Shown: piece after piece, positions 14,591 through 21,446 of the stretch | Layout of the letters: each line of letters starts with the position of its first letter | Position numbering within the stretch: position 1 is the stretch's first letter | NCBI GenBank assembly: GCA_034721895.1 | Contig: JAYEND010000116.1 | Span: 1-31,708, forward strand | Reading direction: 5' to 3' | Length of the DNA: 31,708 nt | Source of the DNA: SZUA-451 sp034721895 | GTDB taxonomy: Bacteria; Campylobacterota; Campylobacteria; Campylobacterales; Sulfurovaceae | The notes under the pieces: model-generated | Told to the model about the DNA's origin: nothing | The model's database searches: none | Seen by the model: only the letters and a program-made list of their open reading frames with translations | Translations under genes and position numbers: made by a program

Positions 14591-15606
14591 TGGCTCTTAA
14601 CTTCTCACTGCTCACTGCTCACTGCTCACTGAAAAAAAGTCTCCTCGCCTTCTCAGCAGGTATTGACTCCTCTGCTCTCTTCTTCCTTCTGCTGGAAAAC
14701 AACATCCCCTTTGATATCGCACTGGTCGACTACGGCACAAGAGACAATAGCGACAAAGAAGAGGCACATGCCAAGGCTTTGGCAAAAAAATATCACCTTA
14801 CATGTCATACGACCAAAGCGCCCGAATTTAAGAGTCATTTCGAAGCAAATGCCCGTAAATTCCGTTATGATTTTTTTGAATCTCTCATTGCAGAATACCG
14901 ATATGATACCCTCATCACTGCGCACCAGCTCAATGACCAACTCGAATGGTTTCTTATGCGTCTCACCAAAGGGGCAGGACTCTCAGAGTTGATCGGACTT
15001 GAACCTGTAAGCAGACGAACTGTCAATCCCGATCTTCGCTACACTCTCATCCGCCCTCTCCTCCAGCATACCAAGGAGGAGTTGATCGACTATCTGGAAA
15101 GCAACAAATATCCCTATTTCATCGATGAAAGCAATCAAGATACCGCTTACGAAAGAAACCGATTCAGAAAACTCTTTTCTGACCCCTTACTGGCTCAATA
15201 CAGTGAGGGGATAGCCAGAAGCTTCCGATATCTTGGGAAAGAGAAAAAAATGCTTCAAAGCGGTTTTGAACTTATCTTCAGCCGCAAGGAGCTCAGAGTC
15301 CTGCAGCTGGACACACCCAAACTCAAAGCCAAAGCCGCAGACCTCACCCTGAAAGAGCTTGGCTATCTCCTCTCTGCTGATCAGCGTAAAGAGATAGAAA
15401 AACACTACTCTATCGTCATCGGAGGGAAATGGGCCATCATCTACCAGGATCACAGACTCTACATCGCACCCTTCCTGACTACCAGTATGCCCAAGGAGTT
15501 CAAAGAGCTCTGCAGAATCTCCAATCTTCCTATCAAGATCAGGCCTTATTGTTATGAGCAGGGTATTGAGCCGAGGGAAGTGATGGCAGTGAGCAGTGAG
15601 CAGTGA
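14590..15606 (+). CDS. tilS: tRNA(Ile)-lysidine synthetase TilS with repeat-encoded ends
   Basis: TilS converts the wobble C of the CAU-anticodon isoleucine tRNA to lysidine, an essential step. The 338-residue protein has the ATP-pyrophosphatase P-loop as SAGIDSS (22-28; the usual form is SGGxDS, so the first glycine is alanine here), ALVDYGTR, ITAHQLNDQLEWFLMRL, and ERNRFRK. The C-terminal domain is short. Residues 6-14 (SLLTAHCSL) and the end (AVSSEQ) are translated from heptamer repeats at 14604-14631 and 15587-15621, which also supply the stop. There is no clear ribosome binding site; translation probably depends on the TAATG overlap with the upstream gene. Confidence 0.92.
   Translation: MALNFSLLTAHCSLKKSLLAFSAGIDSSALFFLLLENNIPFDIALVDYGTRDNSDKEEAHAKALAKKYHLTCHTTKAPEFKSHFEANARKFRYDFFESLIAEYRYDTLITAHQLNDQLEWFLMRLTKGAGLSELIGLEPVSRRTVNPDLRYTLIRPLLQHTKEELIDYLESNKYPYFIDESNQDTAYERNRFRKLFSDPLLAQYSEGIARSFRYLGKEKKMLQSGFELIFSRKELRVLQLDTPKLKAKAADLTLKELGYLLSADQRKEIEKHYSIVIGGKWAIIYQDHRLYIAPFLTTSMPKEFKELCRISNLPIKIRPYCYEQGIEPREVMAVSSEQ
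14604..14631 (-). repeat. Heptamer repeat array inside the tilS 5' end
   Basis: Four perfect CTCACTG units on the plus strand, the complement of CAGTGAG. Read in this direction the unit has no stop in any frame, so tilS is translated through it. Confidence 0.9.
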
Positions 15607-15621
15607 GCAGTGAGCAGTGAG
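15587..15621 (+). repeat. Heptamer repeat array at the tilS 3' end
   Basis: Five perfect CAGTGAG units. The tilS stop TGA (15604-15606) lies within the third unit. Together with the array at 14604-14631 it brackets tilS in inverted orientation. Confidence 0.9.
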
Positions 15622-15624
15622 CAT

Positions 15625-15660
15625 AGCTTGCAAAAATGATATTTTCAGCAAGCTTAAAAA
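15625..15660. terminator. Hairpin between tilS and the xer gene, possible terminator
   Basis: AGCTTGC and GCAAGCT pair around an inner AAAAT-GAT-ATTTT stem (15625-15654), followed by A-rich DNA and TTTTT at 15667-15671. It could end the tilS transcript; the immediate tail is A-rich, so confidence is modest. Confidence 0.4.
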
Positions 15661-15694
15661 TAAAAGTTTTTCGCAGAAAAACCTGCCAAAATTT

Positions 15695-15736
15695 CTAATT
15701 TATAATTGCTAATTTCTAATTCCCTCATTCCTCATT
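15695..15736 (-). repeat. Second-type heptamer array at the xer 3' end
   Basis: On the minus strand six 7-bp units read AATGAGG, AATGAGG, GAATTAG, AAATTAG, CAATTAT, AAATTAG. The xer TGA stop lies in the first two units. The unit differs from CAGTGAG but has the same period, also carries TGA or TAG, and has the same orientation relative to the gene. Confidence 0.7.
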
Positions 15737-16573
15737 ACTGGTTTTCCCCTGACAAAGCGGGTGCGCTCCCAAATATTCCTTAAGTTTCTTTGTGCTCCCC
15801 AACTTGGTATAAACCTGCGTAGTTGCCATAGAGCTATGGCCCAGCAGTTCACTGACATCACTGATCCTTGCGCCATTGTTGAGCAGATGAGTTGCAAATG
15901 AGTGGCGAAGCTGATGGGGTGTGACTTTCAAGCCTTTGGCCTTGAAAAGTTTGGTCAGGATATAGCGGAGTTGTGCCTGATTCATATTGGCGCCGCCTTT
16001 CTCAATAAGATAGCGTTTGGGAAAATATCGGTCTCTGTATGCTTTGATCAGAGACTGAAGTTCAGGCAGAAGCGGGAGTTGACGGACCTTGTTGCCTTTA
16101 CCGCGGATCAGGATCCACTCTTCATGGATATCTTCCAATTTCAATCCGCTCAGTTCACTGATACGCAGCCCCAGTCCGTAAAGCATGGTAATAAGCAATT
16201 TCTCCTTTAGTGTGGCATCAGACAGAACCTCTTCAATATACTGTTCTTCGATAGGTTTGGGAAGGGTTTGGGGTACTTTAACAGACTCATCGGCGATCAG
16301 TTTCAGTTTCACATCTCTCTGATCCTGGAGATAGTTGACAAAAGAGTGAATAGCACTCAGCTTTTTTGCGATAGTTTTTTTATTATTTCTGGCGATATGG
16401 AGGCGAAAGGGGGTGATATCGAGAATCCATTTATCGGCATCTTCAAAAAATTCACTCACCTCCGACATTTGGCGAAGTGCAATTTCATAGGTTACCACAG
16501 AAGTCTCGGAATAGCCTCGTATATCACGGATATAGTCCAGAAAATCGTTGATACCCTCTTCCAGCACAATCAT
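15725..16573 (-). CDS. Tyrosine recombinase of the Xer type
   Basis: A 282-residue site-specific recombinase with the full catalytic set: R137 (LGLRISEL), K159 or K162 (RGKGNKVR), H220 and R223 (HQLRHSFATHLL), H246 (LLGHSSMATT) and the nucleophile Y255 (TQVYTKL). An N-terminal SAM-like core-binding domain covers about residues 1-95. Size and GHSSMATTQVYT match XerC/XerD more than the longer XerH of Campylobacter and Helicobacter, so the usual role would be chromosome-dimer resolution; an integrase role is less likely given the housekeeping context. It follows the DUF374 gene by 12 bp. The last residues (TSNEE) and stop are within a heptamer array. Confidence 0.85.
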   Translation of the reverse strand: MIVLEEGINDFLDYIRDIRGYSETSVVTYEIALRQMSEVSEFFEDADKWILDITPFRLHIARNNKKTIAKKLSAIHSFVNYLQDQRDVKLKLIADESVKVPQTLPKPIEEQYIEEVLSDATLKEKLLITMLYGLGLRISELSGLKLEDIHEEWILIRGKGNKVRQLPLLPELQSLIKAYRDRYFPKRYLIEKGGANMNQAQLRYILTKLFKAKGLKVTPHQLRHSFATHLLNNGARISDVSELLGHSSMATTQVYTKLGSTKKLKEYLGAHPLCQGKTSNEE

Positions 16574-16585
16574 GAAATAACCATT

Positions 16586-17206
16586 CTATGGCAATGCATG
16601 TTCCAGCATCTTGTTGCGAAGAAAACTCCTGGCTTCATTCAGCTCCAACCCTTCCAACGAGACACTCTGCAGATAAAAATCGATCTTTGTGAAGGGTTTC
16701 GGAATGACAAAGCGATCCCAGCTCTTCAGCTGCCAATATTTTTTTGCCTGGTAGTTGATGATCAAAACAGGCAGTCCGCTTTTCATTGCCAGGCTCAGGA
16801 TACCGTCATTTAGATGATATCTCGGCCCCTTTGGGCCGTCAGGTGTTAAGAGAATCTCCTCTCCCTCTCTCTGCATTCGCAAGGCTTGAAGCAATACCCT
16901 GCTGGCTCCTCTACGGGATGAACCCCTGAGCGGCTTGATCGACAGGTACGACAATATTCTGGTGACAAGTTCCCCGTCTTTATGCCGGGAAGCAATAGCG
17001 GAAGCTGACTGATGAGGTCGTACTTTACGATACATTTGAGGGCTCATCAGCAATTCGGAGTGCCAGCAGACGCTTGTGACATGCTCATGCTCTACGGGAG
17101 TAAGATAGTGAAACTCTTTGCGGGAAGTAAACCACAAAAATCGCATCAAAAGATAAATCAGGAAAGAGGCCAGAGAGAGTCCGATAGAATCCAATGACTC
17201 TTTCAT
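16586..17206 (-). CDS. DUF374 lysophospholipid/lipid A acyltransferase-like protein
   Basis: A 206-residue membrane-associated protein of the DUF374 family, related to lysophospholipid acyltransferases. A hydrophobic N-terminal segment (SLASFLIYLLMRFLWF) is followed by CWHSELL, SRHKDGE (73-79), RGSSRRG (94-100) and TPDGPKGPR (121-129), the family signature blocks. It probably transfers an acyl chain to a lipid precursor at the inner membrane; the substrate is unknown. The ATG overlaps the miaB stop by 4 bp (17203-17206), indicating translational coupling. The histidine in WHS may serve as the catalytic base, corresponding to the HX4D block of relatives, but I cannot confirm this. Confidence 0.8.
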   Translation of the reverse strand: MKESLDSIGLSLASFLIYLLMRFLWFTSRKEFHYLTPVEHEHVTSVCWHSELLMSPQMYRKVRPHQSASAIASRHKDGELVTRILSYLSIKPLRGSSRRGASRVLLQALRMQREGEEILLTPDGPKGPRYHLNDGILSLAMKSGLPVLIINYQAKKYWQLKSWDRFVIPKPFTKIDFYLQSVSLEGLELNEARSFLRNKMLEHALP

Positions 17207-18513
17207 ATTTCCTGCTCACGGCGCACGACACCATTGAGCGCACCCCTGGAAGTTTTGGTGATACCTACCCTGACGATTTTTCCAAGCAGCTCTTCACTGC
17301 CCTCGGCAAAAACCAGTTTGCCGTCATCACTGCGTCCGGCAATTCTGCCATTGGGTTTGAGCTCATCAAAATAAACCAAATGACTCCGTCCAAGCTCTGC
17401 ATCCATAAGCCCATCGAGGATCTCCGTATGGCGTGTCTGCAAACGTGTTAAACGCTCAGATGCGACAGCAGCATCGATCTGGTTACTATACTCTGCAGCA
17501 GCCGTATGAGGTCTCGGAGAGTATTTGAAAGAGAAGAGTTGATCGAAACGCACCTGCTCAAGCACTTCCATCGTATCTTCAAAATCTGCATCACTCTCTC
17601 CGGGAAAACCGACGATAATATCTGTAGAGATCGTCGCTTCCGGACACAACTCCCGTACCTTTCTGCAGCGATTAAGAAACCACTCTTTGGTATATCCCCG
17701 TTTCATTGCCTTGAGCAATTGAGTTGATCCACTCTGCAGAGGAATATGGATCTGCTTGCAGATCTTCGGATTGGAAGCGAACTCTTCGAGAAATGCATCA
17801 TCCATATGCAGCGGATGCGGCGAAGTGAAGCGGATACGCTCCAACCCTTCTATGGCACTGACTTTTCGCAGCAATTGAGTAAAATCACAGGCTTCATCCA
17901 AAGCTCCGAAGCGTCTTCCGTAGTTGTTGACATTCTGTCCCAGGAGCATGACCTCTTTCGCACCGGTCGCAGCCGCTTTGCTGATCTCCTGCACGATCAG
18001 GTCACTGGGGATAGAGATCTCATCTCCTCTTGTTTCAGGAACAATACAAAAAGTACACTGCTTGTCGCAGCCGATGGAGATGTTGACCATCGCTTTAAAG
18101 GGATTGGTACGATACTCTGCAAAATCATAGGTACTTTCATCATACTCGGTTGAGACTTCAACGGCATGTTTTTGATTGACAACTTCATTGATCCTGGAGA
18201 CATTTCGGGCTCCCAGTACGAAGTCCACAGAAGGAGCACGCTTGATAATATCTTTTCCAAGGTGACTTGCGGTACAGCCGCAAACACCGATCTTGGCACC
18301 CTCCTTTTTCTTTTTGTTGAAGACACCGATCTCGGAAAAAAGTTTTGCCACAGGTTTTTCACGAACACTGCAAGTGTTAATAATGATCAGATCAGCATCA
18401 CCGAGATCTTCGGTGAGTTCATAGGAGTCTTTCCGATTGAGTTCGGCGATCATGTGCTCACTATCACGCACATTCATCGCACAACCGAGAGTTTCAATAA
18501 AAAGTTTTTTCAT
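17203..18513 (-). CDS. miaB: tRNA-2-methylthio-N6-isopentenyladenosine synthase MiaB
   Basis: MiaB is a radical-SAM enzyme that methylthiolates i6A37 in tRNAs reading UNN codons. The 436-residue protein has C11 (ETLGCAMNVRDSEH), C48 (NTCSVREK) and C80 (GVCGCTA) for the auxiliary cluster, C149-x3-C153-x2-C156 (IGCDKQCTFCIVPETRG) for the SAM cluster, PLQSGS and a C-terminal TRAM domain. NTCSVRE and IVPxTRG separate it from RimO. The neighbours HP0268-like, miaB and divergent nusA are a grouping known from other Campylobacterota. It overlaps the downstream acyltransferase by 4 bp. Confidence 0.96.
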   Translation of the reverse strand: MKKLFIETLGCAMNVRDSEHMIAELNRKDSYELTEDLGDADLIIINTCSVREKPVAKLFSEIGVFNKKKKEGAKIGVCGCTASHLGKDIIKRAPSVDFVLGARNVSRINEVVNQKHAVEVSTEYDESTYDFAEYRTNPFKAMVNISIGCDKQCTFCIVPETRGDEISIPSDLIVQEISKAAATGAKEVMLLGQNVNNYGRRFGALDEACDFTQLLRKVSAIEGLERIRFTSPHPLHMDDAFLEEFASNPKICKQIHIPLQSGSTQLLKAMKRGYTKEWFLNRCRKVRELCPEATISTDIIVGFPGESDADFEDTMEVLEQVRFDQLFSFKYSPRPHTAAAEYSNQIDAAVASERLTRLQTRHTEILDGLMDAELGRSHLVYFDELKPNGRIAGRSDDGKLVFAEGSEELLGKIVRVGITKTSRGALNGVVRREQEI

Positions 18514-18585
18514 GGTTTTACTTTTTCAATCCTGCACAGGAAGTCTGCGCATATGACATGATCGGGATAATCATTCGGGTACAGA

Positions 18586-18825
18586 TTACTGTACGATATG
18601 GACCTCGTAGATATATTCATTATCATCCAGTCCATATTTGACTTCTCGCATATAGACACTGTAGCCCTTCTCTTCAAAGTGTTCGATCAGCTCGATCATC
18701 TCTTTATGAGAATTATCTTTATCGAAATAAAAGATAGATTTATTCGCCAAATCCTCTTCCAGTTTTTTTAATTCAATCGTCTTAGGCTTCGCCTTCAATG
18801 TGGTTCTGGCGAGTTTCAATTTCAT
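18586..18825 (-). CDS. HP0268-family small protein
   Basis: A 79-residue protein of the HP0268 family, which appears restricted to Campylobacterota. Recognised from the start MKLKLARTTLK, SIFYFDKDNSHKEM (about 30-43), FEEKGYSVYMREV and the end YIYEVHIV. The Helicobacter pylori member has been reported to have nuclease activity; whether that is its cellular role is unclear. It lies 72 bp upstream of miaB on the same strand and is divergent from nusA. The start is supported by GGAATA upstream of the ATG, a modest site. Confidence 0.8.
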   Translation of the reverse strand: MKLKLARTTLKAKPKTIELKKLEEDLANKSIFYFDKDNSHKEMIELIEHFEEKGYSVYMREVKYGLDDNEYIYEVHIVQ

Positions 18826-18941
18826 CCATATTCCTTATTCAATCTATATATTTCAGGAGACTTGTCACACACTCTTCCCCCATTTATCAATCGTTATTAT
18901 TATAGTTATTATACTTCATTTTCCGTAAAGCTATGATTAGA

Positions 18942-18947
18942 TATAAT
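18942..18947 (+). promoter_or_regulatory. Candidate -10 for nusA
   Basis: TATAAT lies 110 bp upstream of the nusA start in the divergent gap 18826-19057. No recognisable -35 accompanies it; I see no other structure in this gap. Confidence 0.35.
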
Positions 18948-19057
18948 AATCTTCTCCAAAAACACCCCAATCCTGCCTGTTGTACACACTGTTATGTTAC
19001 CACTCGTAGCGATGCAAGATGGTGATTTTTAATTTGATAAAAACGAAGGAAAGAAGA

Positions 19058-20188
19058 GTGGAAAAAATTGTAGACATTATCGAAGCGATTGCCCATGAGA
19101 AAAATATTACAAGAGAGAGTGCCATGGAGGCATTCAAAGAGGCATTGATCAATACTGCCAAGAAGCTGACGACTCAGGAGAGTACTTTTGAAGCCAACAT
19201 CGATATGGATACTAAAAACTATTCGATCCACAAAGTGATCACTGTCGTTGCCGACGATGACGAACGCCTGGAAGAGTTGAAGGACAGTTTCATGCCGATC
19301 AGCGAAGCCAAAGAGTATGATCCCGAGATTGAACTGGGAGACGAACTCCGCTCCGAATTCGTACTCGAAGATCACGGCCGTACAGCTGCAGCCAACCTTT
19401 ACAGAGAGTTGGAATACCATGTGCAGAGGCGCATAGAGCAGGATCTCTTTGAAAAGTATAAAGCCAAAGTCGGTACGATCATGATCGGAACTGTCAACCG
19501 TGTTGACGACAGTGACAATACTTTTGTCGAGATCGGAGAACTCAAGGGAATTCTCAGCCAGAGAAACCGTATCAAGGGAGAAAAATTCAAACGCGGAGAT
19601 ACCATCAGGGCACTTCTGAGATTTGTCAGTGTCGACCCCCAGTACGGCCTGTTCCTTGAACTGACCAGAACTTCACCGAAATTCCTTGAGAAGCTGATGG
19701 CCAGCGAAGTACCGGAGATCGAGGACGGCGTAGTCGAGATCGTCGCAGCATCAAGAATCCCCGGAGAAAGAGCCAAAATCGCTCTGAAAACAGACCAGAT
19801 GAATGTCGACCCTATCGGTGCGGCAGTCGGTGTCAAAGGAGTGCGCATCAATGCCGTCAGCGATGAGCTCAATGATGAAAACATCGACTGTATCGAATAT
19901 TCACCAATCCCTGAGATATTTGTCACGAGAGCACTGAGCCCGGCTATCACCCAGAATATCAAAATCGAAGGCGATAAAGCCATCATCAACATCACCGGAG
20001 ACCAGAAAGCCAAGGCGATCGGCAAAAGCGGTATCAACATCCGACTTGCCTCCATGCTCACCGGTTACACTATCGAACTCAATGAAGTAGAGGGTGTCAC
20101 CGACCGAACCGGAGAGAGCAGCGGTAACGAACCAAAAGAGGCTGAGAAGACAACGGATACTACTGCATTGGCAGATTTGTTTAAATAA
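19058..20188 (+). CDS. nusA: Transcription termination/antitermination factor NusA
   Basis: NusA binds RNA polymerase and nascent RNA, controlling pausing, termination and antitermination. The 376-residue protein has the N-terminal RNAP-binding domain (MEKIVDIIEAIAHEKNI), an S1 domain (VGTIMIGTVNRVDDSDNTFVEI, about residues 125-190) and two KH domains (DPIGAAVGVKGVRI and AKAIGKSGINIRLAS). It lacks the C-terminal acidic repeats of the E. coli protein, as is usual in this phylum. The start is GTG at 19058, with GAAGGA 7 nt upstream; an ATG at 19019 would add 13 residues but has no ribosome binding site. The coding region ends 6 bp before the large heptamer array. Confidence 0.95.
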   Translation: MEKIVDIIEAIAHEKNITRESAMEAFKEALINTAKKLTTQESTFEANIDMDTKNYSIHKVITVVADDDERLEELKDSFMPISEAKEYDPEIELGDELRSEFVLEDHGRTAAANLYRELEYHVQRRIEQDLFEKYKAKVGTIMIGTVNRVDDSDNTFVEIGELKGILSQRNRIKGEKFKRGDTIRALLRFVSVDPQYGLFLELTRTSPKFLEKLMASEVPEIEDGVVEIVAASRIPGERAKIALKTDQMNVDPIGAAVGVKGVRINAVSDELNDENIDCIEYSPIPEIFVTRALSPAITQNIKIEGDKAIINITGDQKAKAIGKSGINIRLASMLTGYTIELNEVEGVTDRTGESSGNEPKEAEKTTDTTALADLFK

Positions 20189-20194
20189 ACTATT

Positions 20195-20289
20195 CAGTGA
20201 GCAGTGAGCAGTGAGCAGTGAGCAGTGAGCAGTGAGCAGTGAGCAGTGAGCAGTGAGCAGTGAGCAGTGAGCAGTGAGCAGTGAGCAGT
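20195..20289 (+). repeat. Large heptamer array (CAGTGAG)13 after nusA
   Basis: Thirteen perfect CAGTGAG units (20195-20285) plus CAGT. It begins 6 bp after the nusA stop. Perfect identity over 13 units suggests recent expansion and probable copy-number variability. Confidence 0.95.
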
Positions 20290-20381
20290 TTGACATATTG
20301 CTACTGATTTGTCAAGTGTTTTTGAGCATTTTTCAAAGATTATTATAAAAAAGAAGAGTCGCTGCACGCATACTAAAACTG

Positions 20382-20402
20382 CTCACTGCCAGTTGCTAGT
20401 TG
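20382..20402 (-). repeat. Short heptamer array at the permease 3' end
   Basis: On the minus strand the units read CAACTAG, CAACTGG, CAGTGAG. The permease TAG stop is in the first unit. The array faces the nusA array in opposite orientation 92 bp away, so the convergent transcripts could pair CAGTGAGCAG with CTGCTCACTG. Confidence 0.75.
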
Positions 20403-21361
20403 CCCACTTGCTTATAATGCGGATTGATCTTCAAGAGCACCATATCTGCCACCACATTCCCCAGCAGCGTCAAAAAAGCTCCAATGATCATAATACCCAT
20501 GATCACCGGATAATCCCGACTCAGGGCGCTTTGATAAAAGAGAAGTCCCATCCCGTCAATCGAAAAGATTTGTTCCAAAATAACACTCCCGCCCAGTAGA
20601 CCGGGAAGCGAAAGTCCCAGGATCGTAACGATAAAAGGTTTGAGATTGGGATAGATATAGATCTTTTTGAGCTGCTTTTCATCCACCCCTCTGGCTTTGG
20701 CAAAAAAGATATAATCGCTTTTGAGGATATCCAGCGTCAGAGAACGGATATAGAGAAGTAGTGATCCAAATCCTACAAAGACCATCACAGAGATGGGTAG
20801 TATCAAATGATAGGCGATATCCAGGTAATGTGCGATCCCCTCTTTGGGCTCAAATCCCTCCAATCCGCTAATGGGGAACCATGCCAGCTTCAGGGCAAAG
20901 AAAAGTACCAGCAGTAAAGCGAGATAAAAGGATGGCATTGCATAACTCAGAAGAGAAAGCTGCTTCACACTGTTTTCAAATCTTCCGCCCCGCAGAGCAC
21001 TCTCCACACCCAGTTTTACAGCGATCATAAAGACAAAAACCATCGCCACCAGATTCATCCCCAGTGTGATCCCGATACGCGAACCGATCTCCGAGAGGAC
21101 ACTCTGACCACTGGCAAAAGAGAGTCCGAAATCAAGATGCAGCAGCGCTTTGAGCCACATAAGGTATTGAATATACACGGGCTTATCCAAACCGTAGACT
21201 GACTTTAAATGTTCGATCGATTCCGGAGTAATATTGGGGTTGAGACCGCCCGCCGCAAAGAAACTGTTGGGTGCCAGATGGATCATCGAAAAGGAGATGA
21301 TCGAGATAAGCAAAAGCATAATCGCTATATAGGAAAATTTCTTCAGTATGAGTTTCAGCAT
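20396..21361 (-). CDS. ABC transporter permease, DppB/OppB type
   Basis: A 321-residue inner-membrane permease of the peptide/nickel ABC importer family with six membrane helices. The N-terminus MLKLILKKFSYIAIMLLLIS, the GLDKPVYIQYLMWLKALLHLDFG block and the cytoplasmic EAA-type loop (LKSDYIFFAKARGVDEKQL) are diagnostic. It would form a channel with a DppC/OppC-type partner, two ATPases and a binding protein, none of which are in this window; the partners must be elsewhere or it is an orphan. The substrate is not predictable. There is no ribosome binding site; a TATAAT (21372-21367) lies 5 bp before the ATG, suggesting a leaderless transcript. The final codon and stop overlap the heptamer array. 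Confidence 0.85.
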   Translation of the reverse strand: MLKLILKKFSYIAIMLLLISIISFSMIHLAPNSFFAAGGLNPNITPESIEHLKSVYGLDKPVYIQYLMWLKALLHLDFGLSFASGQSVLSEIGSRIGITLGMNLVAMVFVFMIAVKLGVESALRGGRFENSVKQLSLLSYAMPSFYLALLLVLFFALKLAWFPISGLEGFEPKEGIAHYLDIAYHLILPISVMVFVGFGSLLLYIRSLTLDILKSDYIFFAKARGVDEKQLKKIYIYPNLKPFIVTILGLSLPGLLGGSVILEQIFSIDGMGLLFYQSALSRDYPVIMGIMIIGAFLTLLGNVVADMVLLKINPHYKQVGN

Positions 21362-21446
21362 AAAAAATTATAGCAGATTTTTATAGAGAGTAGAGGCGAA
21401 AAAGAGAAAGCGTGCTACAGGGAAGTCCCCCGCAACAACGTTATTC

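Noticed and set aside
15187..15651. A minus-strand frame with LLTAHC at its start, antisense to tilS
   Set aside because: Same cause: open complement of the heptamer array running into the antisense strand of tilS.
19019..19057. An upstream ATG for nusA
   Set aside because: It lacks a ribosome binding site and adds residues not expected in NusA; the GTG at 19058 has GAAGGA at good spacing.
19901..20296. A minus-strand frame starting with repeated LLTAHCS
   Set aside because: It is the stop-free complement of the (CAGTGAG)13 array continuing antisense to nusA; not a protein gene.
14187..20402. The heptamer arrays as a CRISPR array
   Set aside because: Units are contiguous 7-mers without spacers, and no cas genes are present in the window.
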